DNA of 64,000 bases from Chrysophaeum taylorii (lineage: Eukaryota > Sar > Pelagophyceae > Pelagomonadales > Pelagomonadaceae). The stretch's first letter is position 1, and each line of letters opens with the position of its first letter. Made by a program: the position numbers and the translations under genes. The stretch is from positions 33,869 to 97,868 of the forward strand of contig JAQMWT010000164.1 of the NCBI GenBank assembly GCA_029834535.1, in the 5' to 3' direction. Shown piece after piece: positions 53,840 to 64,000 of this stretch. Under the pieces are notes generated by a model that worked only from the letters and a program-made list of their open reading frames with translations, made no database searches and was not told where the DNA came from.

Positions 53840-56729
53840 GGTCCGTTAATGTGTCGGGACACACTGACACACGTTTCCCAATTAATTATTGTGGACTAGT
53901 AAAGCCAAGTCGGGTTTTTTTCGGCCTTTTTCTCGGGGGGCAAGCCCCCCGAACCCCCCGGGAATTGGGGGGCTCTGCCCCCCAAACCCCCCGCCGGGGG
54001 ACACCCCCGGACCCCCCACCGCCTCGACGGCCGCCGCGTCTCGGGAGCCGACCAAAAACGAAGTCGCGACGCCGTGGAAATTCTGTCTTTTCGGTTCTTG
54101 AAGATTTCTGCGCATATTTTCGTTCTTGGGTTAGGGTGGGTACCCTTTTCCTTCCTTTCCGTTGCGCGAACCGTTCTGGGGGTTAGCGTTATGCCTGTTT
54201 ATTTTCGGCTTTGCGTTTTTTGCGGATGGACTATGAGATGGACTATGAGATGGCGGATGGCCGCTTTGTTTAATGGAGTATTTCATTATAGACAATAGGC
54301 GCCGGGGTGGCGGCGGGCGTAGTGAGAAGGAGGGCGTCGCGCATAATCCATAGATAGCGGACGCGCCGTCGCGGTCGACGGTCCAGAGGTTCTCGCGGCG
54401 AGGACGGCCGCAGCGGGAAGAGCGAGGCGTGGCCGCGGAAGCGGGCTTCGCCGTAGACGCGAGCGGAGAGGTCTTCGTCTCCGTGGGCGATGGCCGATGG
54501 CCACGGGCGGTCGTGGTGGACGCGCGCGGGCGCGCGGCCGGTCGTCGGCGCGCGGGCGCGCGGCGCGCTCGTAGAGTCCGAGGCCGCGGTCGCGAAGGCG
54601 GTGGCCGCTCGCAGCGGCGATGAAGACGCCGGCACGCATCGTATCGAAGCGGCGACGGCACGCATCGTATCGAAGCGCTGGCAGACGCGTCGAGCGCCGG
54701 CGCGCCGCGCCGCGGACTTTTTATTCGGGTTGGTCGACTGGACACCGCGGGCGAGTCCGAGTCCGCGGGCGAGTCCGAGTCCGCGGGCGAGTCCGAGTCC
54801 GAGTCCGCGACGGCGGTGGCCGCTCGCAGCGGCGACGAAGACGCCGGCACGCATCGTATCGAAGCGCTGGCGCACGCGTCGAGCTCGACGCGCCGTCGAG
54901 TTTTTATTTCGGGTTGGTCGACTGGACGTCAACCCGCGGTCGCGACGGCGGCGACGAAGACGCCGACACGCATCGTATCGAAGCGCTGCCCGGCGGCGCG
55001 GTGCGCTGCCCGGCGGCGCGGTGCGCCGCCCGTCGAGCGAGCCGCCGAGTTTGTTTTCGGGTTGGTCGACTGGACGTCAACCCGGGGCGAGTCCGAGTCC
55101 GCGGTCGCGACGGCGGTGGCCGCTCGCGGCGACGAAGCCGCCGGCACGCATCGTAACGGAGGTTAAACGGTGGTCGATCCACCGAGTCGACGGTCGTTCG
55201 GTCTCGCGCGTTCTCGAGGACGGCCCGTCGGAAGAGCGAGTCGTAGCCGTGGAAGCGGGCTTTGACCGCAAAGAACATCGAACGAAAAATTCCGGCATGC
55301 CATGCCGGCGTCGAGGCGGTCTTCGTCTTCTTCTTCTCCGTCGGCGATGGTCAGAGCGCGGCCACGGGCGGTCGTCGTGGGCGCGCGCGGGCGCGCGGCC
55401 GGGTCGTCGGCGCGCGCGCGCGGCACGCTCGTCGCGGTCGTCGCCGCGTTTTTCGTGGTCTTCGATCCGTAGCGGGGGAGAGTCCGAGGCCGCGGTCGCG
55501 ACGGCGGTGGCCGCTGGCAGCGGCGACGAAGACGCCGGCACGCATCGTATCGAAGCGCCGGGCCCGGCGGCGCGGAGCGCCGCCCGTCGAGCGAGCCGCC
55601 GAGTTTTTTTTCGGGTTTGTCGACTGGACGTCAACCCGCGGGCGAGTCCGATACCGCGGTCGCGACGTCGATGGCCGCTCGCAGCGGCGACGAAGCCGGC
55701 GGCACGCATCGTATCGAAGGTGAAACGATGTTCGATCCACCGAGTCGACGGTCGAGTCTCGTTCGGTCGCGCGCGTTCTCGAGGACGGCCCGTCGGAAGA
55801 TCGAGTCGTAGCCGTGGAAGCGGGCTTTGACCGCAGACGCGAGCGCGGCAAGCCGTTGTCGATTTCGGTGGCCGGTCGCAGCGGCGACGAAGACGCCGGC
55901 ACGCATCGCGCGCGTACCGAAGAGTTCGCGCGCAAAAAAGGCGAAATCGCGTCGCATTTTTGCGCGCGCCAGAACCCCGAAAGAACCCCGAACGTAAAAC
56001 GCCGGCATGCGATGCCGGCGTCGAGGCTCGCGTAGCGTCCCTGGCTCGAGCGCGTCGTCCCGTTTGCCGGGCGAAGGCTCCATCGCCGTCGCACGCGACA
56101 ACCTTACTTCAAAAAAATTTTTTTACGACTACAACCTTACCCTGATCGCTGACTGCGGGCGATGGAGGACGGTGCCTCACGAATCCTGAGCCTTGCGAGG
56201 GCCATCCGCCCTCCCGGCGTAGGTTGGCACCTATTCGCCTCCCGGGCGTGCCGGTTGGCAGCCGGAACGTTCGCTGTGGGACGGTGCATGGCCGGGGGGC
56301 GAAGACGGAAGGTTAGGGTTTTCTTCCTCGAAATACTCGCGATCTACGACTACGCCAGCATACAGCCAGCATACAAATCGACCATCCGACAGGGTTTTCT
56401 TTTCAACGAATACTACGGGTTTTCTTCTTCGAAATACTCACGACTAAGGGTTTTCTCCTTCGAAATACTAACAGGATCCGAACTCGAGACGTACGTACAG
56501 CAATCACCCAGATTCTCGCTCAAACTTCTACGGTCTCTTCGATACTCCAAGGGTCGCCGCAGATAGCAAGAAGAAAACATTTTATAAACATTAATGCTTT
56601 TGGCTCATACATTTAGCAAAGAACAGAAAGTAGGCCTCGAGTGAAGCGTTTTGAAATAAATCGGCTTTACAAAACGCAGATTTTGTGTGGCCGTTTCGAG
56701 CATACATAGGGAAAAGAACAGAAAGTAGA
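53840..56729. repeat. Large tandem module, unit 1 (2.9 kb)
   Basis: Starts GGTCCGTTAATG... and CCCAATTAATTATTGTGGACTAG, then the G-run/C-run hairpin element, and ends GAAAAGAACAGAAAGTAGA. The central 1.7 kb is built of short internal repeats around GCACGCATCGTATCGAAG and GGTTGGTCGACTGGAC with GCGAGTCCGAGTCCGC variants. A 9-bp-stem hairpin CGCCGGCAT/ATGCCGGCG sits at 56000-56020, and an AAAAAAATTTTTTT block near 56110. Long open frames on both strands translate only these repeats. Nature unknown: possibly a mobile element or satellite unit. Confidence 0.75.
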
Positions 56730-59288
56730 GGTCCGTTAATGTTCTCTCACTGACTGACTGACATTTCCCAATTATTGTGGACTAGTAAGGCCAAGTCGGG
56801 TTTTCGGCCTTTTTCTCGGGGCAAGCCCCCGAACCCCAGGAATTGGGGCTCTGCCCCCCCCCCGGGGGGACACCCCGGACCCCCACCGCCTCGACGGCCG
56901 CCGCGTCTCGGGGGCCGACCAAAAACGCCGNNGCACGCCGTGGAAATTCTGTCTTTCGGTTCTTGAAGATTTCTGCGCATATTTTCGTTCTTGGGTTAGG
57001 GTGTGTATCGTTTTCCTTCCTTTCCGTTGCGCGAACCGTTCTGGGGGTTAGCGTTATGCCTGTTTCGGCTTTGCGTTTTTTGCGGATGGACTATGGAGAT
57101 GGCGGATGGCCGCTTTGTTAATGGAGTATTTCATTATAGACAATGGCGCCGGGGTGGCGGCGGGCGTAGTGAGAAGGAGGGCGTCGCGCATAATCCATAG
57201 ATAGCGGACGCGCCGTCGCGGTCGACGGTCCAGAGGTCTCGCGGCCGGGACCGCCGGCAGGGGAAGAGCGAGGCGTGGCCGCGGAAGCGGGCTTCGCCGT
57301 AGACGCGAGCGGGGAGGTCTTCGTCTCCGTGGGCGATGGCGATGGCCACGGCGGTCGTGGTGGACGCGCGGGCGCGCGGCCGGTCGTCGGCGCGGGCGCG
57401 CGCGGCGCGCTCGTCGCGTTGTTCCTGGTCTTGGATCCGTAGGCGCTCCAGCGGTAGGACGCGGGCTTGCGATGGCCAGAGCGCGGCCAGTCCCAGGACG
57501 TGGGCGACCGTCGACAAAGCGAAATCGATGTCGCAGACCGTCGAGGTCGACGACGCGTCGACAGGCCGCGACTTTACGGCGAGCCGTTGTCGCCGGCGGG
57601 GAGAGTCGAGGCCGCGGTCGCGACGGCGGTGGCGCTCGCAGCGGCGACGAAGACGCCGGCACGCATCGTATCGAAGCGCTGGCAGACGCGTCGAGCGCCG
57701 GCGCGCCGCGCCGCGGAGTTTTTATTCGGGTTGGTCGACTGGACACCGCGGGAAGTCAGTCCGCGGGCGAGTCGAGTCCGCGGGCGAGTCGAGTCCGAGT
57801 CCCGCGACGGCGGTGGCCGCTCGCAGCGGCGAAGACGCCGGCACGCATCGTATCGAGGCGCTGGCGCACGCGTCGAGCTCGACGCGTCGAGTTTATTTCC
57901 GGGTTGGTCGACTGGACGTAACCGCTGGAAATCGAGGCCGCGGTCGCGCGGCCCGCATTGGTCGAAGCGGCGACGAACGCCGACACGCATCGTATCGAAG
58001 CGCTGCCCGGCGGCGCGGGGCGCCGCCGTCGAGCAGGCCGCGCCGAGTTTTTCCGGGTTTGTCGGTGGACGTCAACCCGCAGGTCCCGAGTCCGCGGTCG
58101 CGACGTCGATGGCCGCTCGCGGCGACGAAGCCGCCGGCCGCGACGTCGATGGCCGCTCGCAGCGGCGACGAAGCCGGCGGCACGCATCGTATCGAAGGTG
58201 AAACGATGTTCGATCCACCGAGTCGACGGTCGAGTCTCGTTCGCTCTCGCGCGTTCTCGAGGACGGCCCGTCGGAAGATCGAGTCGTAGCCGTGGAAGCG
58301 GGCTTTGACCGCAGACGCGAGCGCGGCAAGCCCTTCTCGATCCACCGAGTCGACGGTCGAGTCTCGTTCGGTCGCGCGCGTTCTCGAGGACGGCCCGTCG
58401 GAAGATCGAGTCGTGGCCGTGGAAGCGGGCTTTGACCAAAGACGCGAGCGCGGCAAGCCGTTGTCGATTTCGGTGGCCGGTCGCAGCGGCGACGAAGACG
58501 CCGGGCAGCATCGCGCGCGTACCGAAGAGTTCGCGCGGAATAAAAGGCGAAATCGCGTCGCATTTCTGCGCGCGCCAGAAAGAACCCCGAACGTAAAACG
58601 CCGGCATGCGATGCCGGCGTCGAGCCTCGCGTAGCGTCCCTGGCTCGAGCGCGTCGTCCCGTTTGCCGGGCGAAGGCTCCATCGCCGTCGCACGCGACAA
58701 CCTTACTTCAAAAAAATTTTTTTACGACTACAACCTTACCTGATCGCTGACTGCGGGCGATGGAGGACGGTGCCTCGATCTGCGAGCCTTGCGGAGCCAT
58801 CCGGCCTCCCGGCGTAGGTTGGCACCTATTCGCCTCCCGGGCGTGCCGGTTGGCAGCCGGAACGTTCGCTGTGGGACGGTGCATGGCCGGAAGACGGAAG
58901 GTTAGGGTTTTCTTCCTCGAAAATCGCGATCTACGACTACGCCAGCATACAGCCAGCATACAAATCGACCATCCGACAGGGTTTTCTTTTCAACGAATAC
59001 TACGGGTTTCCTTCTTCGAAATACTCGTTCGAAATACTAACAGGATCCGAACTCGAGACGTTACGTACAGCAACTACAGATTCTCGCTCAAACTTCTACG
59101 GTCTCTCCGATACTCTGGTCGCCGTAGATAGCAAAACAAAAATTTGTAAACATTAATGCTGGCGCATACATTTAGCAAAGAACAGAAAGTAGGTCGCGGG
59201 TGAAGCGTTTTGAAATAAATCGGCTTCACAAAACGCAGATTTTGTCGGCCCGTTTCGAGCATACATAGGGAAAAGAACAGAAAGTAGA
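56730..59288. repeat. Large tandem module, unit 2 (2.56 kb)
   Basis: Head-to-tail copy of unit 1 with the same start, hairpin element (about 56810-56890), internal repeats, CGCCGGCAT/ATGCCGGCG hairpin (58599-58619) and end. It has numerous small indels and one rearranged block near 58320-58440. Two undetermined bases (NN) lie at 56931-56932. A 56-bp start of a third unit (59289-59344) follows and is cut off by the end of Helitron copy 6. Confidence 0.8.
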
Positions 59289-59344
59289 GGTCCGTTAGAG
59301 TTCTCTCACTGACTGACTGACATTTCCCAATTAATTATTGTGGA

Positions 59345-60358
59345 CAAGTGCAGGCCAGTAAGTTCGCCAGTAAGTTCACCTGGTCCCAATCTCTAACCCC
59401 AGTAAGTTCACCTGGTCCCAGTAAGTTCACCTAGTCCCAATCTCTAACCCCAGTAAGTTCGGCGTAAGCCACTCGTGCTCACATCCACTCACCTCTCCTT
59501 CAGCTCGTCGCTCTCACCTCCGCCAATCTAAGCTGCTTTGATCCGCACGCCGCTCATTTGCGTTCACTCTAAAAACCCTGTAAGTTCACTTGGTCTCAGT
59601 AAGTTCACCTGGTCACTAGGTTCACCTAATCCCAATCTCTAACCCAGTAGGTTGTCTGGTGTAAGTTCACCTACAGTGCGCGTGTAGACGCCGGGAGGGC
59701 TTATCGGTATTGCGCAGCACGTGTGGGGTAGGGTGGAGTCGTCGACTCAGAGGATATCCTCGGGGTTGCCGATCGACAGAGAGCCACGTAGAGCTGGACG
59801 TGGCAGAAGACGGGCTTGGGCAAGAGGACGCCGACCTCGCGGGGCTCTTGTTGATCGTTTGGCGTCGGCGGGCCTTAAGGATACAGGTTGGAGGAGCCTC
59901 GGTGACGACACGATCGATCATGTATCTGGTACCGTTGCAGTGGCCGTGCGACGGGTCGAGGTTGCGAAGACTTTAAGCTCGCGATCAAAGTCAGCATGCC
60001 GTTGGTTGTCAGGGAGTTGAAAACTCGACTGTAAAGAGCGAGGCGTCGTCTTCCGACCCAGCCTAGTCGGCCGAAAAGAACTCCGACGCCTCGTCTCCGG
60101 GAAAAAGGCCGCGGTCATGCGCGCGTTGTCAGAATCGACAACATCGTTTCGACGGGGCGTGAGAATGGCGCGCTGAAAGAGCCGCCGCGGGTCGTGGAAA
60201 TAGTCTGCGAGGTCGCCGTAGACGGCTTGGATCACTGTCTGGCTCTCGCGCCTACCTGATCCTTACTCTCGCGCCTACCTGATCCTTACCCTAAATCGAG
60301 GGACAAACAAACAAACAAACAAACAGACAGACAAACATCTGTCGATTAGTAGTTAAGA
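59345..60358 (-). mobile_element. Helitron-like element, copy 6 (inverted)
   Basis: Left end CAAGTGCAGG is the element's 3' end; right end AGTTAAGA is a 5' TCTTAACT variant. The insertion point lies right after ATTATTGTGGA, inside the start of a third large-module copy, with A at the junction as expected for T beyond the 3' end. The helicase remnant and iterated CCAG...CTGG units are the same as in other copies. Confidence 0.82.
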
Positions 60359-61378
60359 CAAGTGCAGGCCAGTAAGTTCGCAGCAAGTTCACCTGGTCCC
60401 AATCTCTAACCCCAGTAAGTTCACCTGGTCCCAGTAAGTTCACCTGGTCCCAGTAAGTTCACCTGGTCAGTAAGTTCACCTAGTCCAAATCTCCGACCCC
60501 AGTAAGTTCGGCGTAAACCCACTCGTGCTCACACCACTCCTTCGAGCTCGTCGCTATCGCCTCAGCCAATCAGCTGCTTCGATCCGCACACGCCGCTAGC
60601 CTTTCATTTTACTCTAAAACTCCCAGTAAGTTCACCTGGTCTCAGTAAGTTCACCTGGTCACTATATTCACCTAGTCCCAATCTCAAACCCCAGTAAGTT
60701 CACCTGGTCCCAGTAAGTTCACCTACAGTGCGCATGTAGACGCCGGGAGGGGCATATCGGTATTGCGGAGCACGTGTGGGGTAGGGTGGAGTCGTCGGAC
60801 TCAGAAGAGTATATCCTCGGGGTTGCCGATCGACGAGAGCCACGTAGAGCTGGACGTGACAGAAGACGGGCTTGTGGGCAGAGGACGCGGACCTCGCGGG
60901 GCGTCTGGCCCTGCTCTTGTTGATCGTTTGGCGTAGGCGGGCCTTGGGGATACAGGTTGGAGGAGCCTCGGTGACACGACACGATCGATCATGTATCTGT
61001 ACCGTTGCAGTGGCCGTGCGACGGTCGAGGTTGCGAAGACTTAAGCTCGCGATCAAAGTCAGCATGCCGTTGGTTGTCGGGAGTTGAAAACTCGACTGTA
61101 AAGAGCGAGGCGTCGTCTTCCGACCCAACCTAGTCGGCCGAAAGAACTCCGACGCCTCGTCTCCGGGAAAAAGGCCGCGGTCATGCGCGCGTTGTCAGCA
61201 TCGACAACATCGTTTCGACGGGGCGTGAGAATGGCGCGCTGAAAGAGCCGCCGCGGCTCGTGGAAATAGTCTGCGAGGTCGCCGTAGACGGCTTGGAGGA
61301 TCCCTGTCTGGCTCTCGCGCCTACCTGATCCTTACTCTGGGGCCTACCTGATCCTTACCCTAAATCGAGGGACAGACA
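60359..61378 (-). mobile_element. Helitron-like element, copy 7 (inverted, 5' end missing)
   Basis: Joined directly to copy 6. It has the 3' end, subterminal units and helicase remnant, but stops at ...AAATCGAGGGACAGACA, lacking the CAAACATCTGTCGATTAGTAG 5' end. The flank beyond is the retroelement below. Confidence 0.78.
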
Positions 61379-64000
61379 CCTATAGTCCTATACGCATGGT
61401 CCGCCCTCATCAAAGCTGGGTGTCTGTGCACTCTCTCCCCCAGGTCCGCGCTGCGCACCTCACCGCATTTTCCCACTTGCTGCAGCCCTTGCCGCCACTA
61501 CCGCCCGATATCGCATTCGAGCGCGTGTGCGCGACGCCGCCCTGCTGCTCGGTACTGCTGCTGGAACGCATCTCGCCGCTATGCGCTGCTGCTGCCGCTG
61601 CTGCGGCACTCAACTCGACACGGGACGGGCCGCCGCCGCTGCTGCCAGCGCCGACGCACCTCGCCCATCGCGCTGCCGCCCACGCTGCTCCAGCTGCCCG
61701 TGCCGCCCGCCTCTCCCATTGGCTCCGCACGTGATCCACTGGCACTCGCAACACCCTACCACCCTCCCGCTGGCAACCGCCGCACCACTGCGTCTGGCAA
61801 CCGCACTGCGAATGCCACAGCCAGCCGCCACACCCTGCCGCTGGCAGCCCGGACCACCCCCACTACTAGCACCTCCTCCACCCCGCCGCTGCCGCCGGCA
61901 ACCGCGCGCCCTGCCCTGCCACCAGCCACCCGCAACACCCCTGTCACGGCTGCAGCCACGAGCGTCTCGGCATTTCTCCATTGGGCCTCGGTCACATTCG
62001 GCGCCACCGTCTGTTGCCCCTACGTCGTCATGGCCAGCCCCCTCCCTCCCGACACGCCGTCCGTGACCTGAGCGATTTGCGCTCTGCGATCGACGAGGTC
62101 TCCATCAAAGACCTCATTATATCGCCGTGCTCTTGCATTCGCACCATTCCCGCCCAATTCCGCGAGGCATGGGCGACGCAATGGCCGAGGTGTGTTCATG
62201 GTTTGAAGACGCCACTTCCGATAACGCTCGTGACCGTGCCCTCCTTTGGTACATATGAGCCACACAGCCTACTTCTTCGGCGAGCACCACGAGGCGACGC
62301 CCGTGACGTGCTCACTGACCGCTGCAGCCTTCGCCGCAGGGCGTTACGACCTCCTCATTGACTCCTCCACGACGTGACTCGCGTGCGCTCCCATGTACGC
62401 TCACGGCGGCCCCCGACGATGACGCGGACGCCTTCGTGCATTGCGACTCGCTGAATCTGGCGACCTCTCTCGGGCGTGCCGTATTCTCAAGCCTGGGCAT
62501 CGCCGACCCATGCCACCCAGACGTCATGCGCCCGCTCGTGTCCAAACATCCTGCTCGCAAGGAGGACCTTCACACTTTCCCAACCACCCGCAAGGGCTCG
62601 TACACTCTCGGTCGCCCTGCGTGAAACTTACCGCACGCTCCGGCCGAAGGCTGGTGGGCCCCGACCAGTGCCGCAATGAATTCCTCTCCGTTTTCGCCCA
62701 GCCCTTCCCGAGCAACGTCAAGGCACGCTCGGCGATGGACAAAATCGACAACCTTGAGACCTTGTTCGTTCGTGGAGCTCTTCCTGACTGGTATTACTTC
62801 ATCACCACCACGGTAACCCTCATTCCGTTGGTAAAACGACGCGCCGCTGACGCTAACCAAGCACCTGACGTTCGACCTATATTGGCACCGTCCGCCGCCG
62901 TGCCACTGGACGGTGCCTTGTGCGTAGCCTCACTCCGACTCTCTGAGGCACTGTACCCGATCAACGTTGCCGTCGGGGTCAAGGGCCCCTCGCGCCTCGT
63001 CTTTGGCGTCCGCACCGCGGGCAATACCCCGACCAGGTCATCATCAAGCTGGACAAACGCAACGCCTTCAACGAGCTCAAGCGCCGGACCGTCGTGGACA
63101 AACTCGCAAACCACGCCAACGCTAAGCTGCGTGCCTTTGGCCACTTTATGTTCAAGCAATTGCGGCCGGCATCCTGGGTGGCCCTCCACGGCCCCACCGG
63201 CCTCGATCGCGCCCTTCGACTCTCAAGAAGGCGGCCAGCAAGGCGACCCCACCTATCCACCGGCGTACTGTCTGGCAACGCATGACGCCGCACAGGCCCT
63301 GACACCCGCGTTCATGTGCCGGCTACGCCCGATTTGGCATGGACGACGGCGTCATCTCTGGTTCCTCGTGAGGTTGTCGATCCTCCTGCAGTACGCCCGC
63401 GACATCAAGCTGGCGAGGAGCTCCGCCTCGACAAGTGCGGGGCGTTCTGTCCGGCACTTGGCATGGGGCTTCTCGACCACCCCGATGTTCGTACGTCCAA
63501 GTTGCGCCTGACGGCACGCACTCTTGCTGGTATCCCCGTTGTCGCCGACCTCGTAATCTACGGTGTGCCCATCGGCTCCCCCAGCCACGCCGGAGATGCC
63601 TATGTCGAAGCTACCTTGCAACGCGAGGTTGACGCTCAGGTGAGCTACATGAGCCGTATTCGCACCAAGCTCCAGAACGTCTCCTCCACTGCATGTACTC
63701 GTTGGGCCGCTACTGCATCGCCCCGCATACATCCGCAACAACACTGCTACCCACCAATGCCTTGAGCGCGCTCCGCCGCTTCGACGTTGCCGCCCTCAGC
63801 TTCGTCGCCACAGCGCCAGCGCAGATCCGCGTCAGGTTTTTGACTCCAACGGCATCGTCCTCCAACGCCTCGTCTTCCTGCTCGAAGTGGGGTGGCGGCA
63901 TTCGCTCCTGCGCCGACCTCAGCCCCGCCGCCTTTGTTGGCACGGCGGAGGCCCTCCACACCTCGTCGACCTTCGCGTTACTACGGGTGCCTTGGAGGTC
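61379..64000 (+). pseudogene. Frame-broken non-LTR-type retroelement with reverse transcriptase motifs, runs off right edge
   Basis: A Cys- and Ala-rich N-terminal part (MRCCCRCCGTQLDTG near 61580) may be an ORF1-like segment. Then come pieces of a reverse transcriptase in shifting frames: DLRSAIDEVSIKDLIISPCS; LAESGDLSRACRILK; VIIKLDKRNAFNELKRR (motif A, Asp with NAFN, about 63035-63085); SQEGGQQGDPT (motif B, about 63225-63255); GMDDGVISGSS (motif C, about 63340-63370). The motif order is that of LINE-like polymerases whose motif B reads EGxQQGDP. At least three frameshifts make it inactive. The family and 3' end lie beyond the window. Confidence 0.68.

Noticed and set aside
54490-55830. 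446-codon plus-strand open frame in large module unit 1
   Set aside because: It only translates the short internal DNA repeats, is not kept in frame in unit 2, and other frames on both strands are equally open.

Overview
This is nuclear DNA of a eukaryote. It carries GC-rich, apparently intronless protein genes typical of eukaryotes: PMCA-type Ca2+-ATPase, MSH2, a TxY MAP kinase, RING E3 ligases, a DOMON/cytochrome b561 protein and a Roco-like LRR protein. They sit among eukaryotic mobile elements (Helitron, LTR-type, piggyBac, reverse transcriptase). Compact genes with microsatellites inside coding sequence, and the protein repertoire, suggest a small unicellular alga, perhaps a stramenopile such as a pelagophyte. 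That assignment is inference.

Layout. 1-2.8 kb: an open minus-strand frame running off the left edge with one in-frame TAG, a 304-bp tandem duplication and a G/C-run hairpin element. 2.9-8.3 kb: a DOMON/cytochrome b561 membrane protein whose ectodomain holds nine copies of a ~118-aa Cys/His domain; a 2-bp deletion breaks its frame. 8.9-9.7 kb: a RING-like protein. 10.2-14.5 kb: three head-to-tail copies and one inverted copy of a Helitron-like element. 14.8-33.2 kb: Ca2+-ATPase, a three-module glycosyltransferase, MSH2, a decayed retropepsin fragment, a fifth Helitron copy, a Roco-like protein, a GT25 glycosyltransferase and an MFS transporter. 35.3-43.6 kb: an ~8.3-kb element bounded by ~193-bp direct repeats; it has long minus-strand open frames but no visible polymerase. 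43.9-52.7 kb: alpha/beta hydrolase, PH-domain MAP kinase, a small unknown protein, a piggyBac relic, a tail-anchored RING E3 and a zinc-finger kinase. 53.8-61.4 kb: two tandem copies of a 2.6-2.9-kb module of unknown nature, then two more Helitron copies. 61.4-64 kb: a frame-broken retroelement with reverse-transcriptase motifs, running off the right edge.

There are no operons. Two of the genes lie tail to tail (the multi-module glycosyltransferase and MSH2, ~57 bp apart) and the GT25 and MFS genes converge with ~12 bp between them. Shared themes are secretory-pathway glycosylation (two glycosyltransferases), membrane transport and redox (Ca2+-ATPase, MFS, cytochrome b561) and signalling (two kinases, Roco, RING). 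The strongest unusual signals are the homogenised Cys/His repeat array on the cytochrome b561 protein, the Helitron family with a 5' TC end, a CTTG 3' end and iterated CCAG...CTGG modules, the polymerase-less LTR-bounded element, the PH-MAPK fusion and the tandem 2.6-2.9-kb modules.
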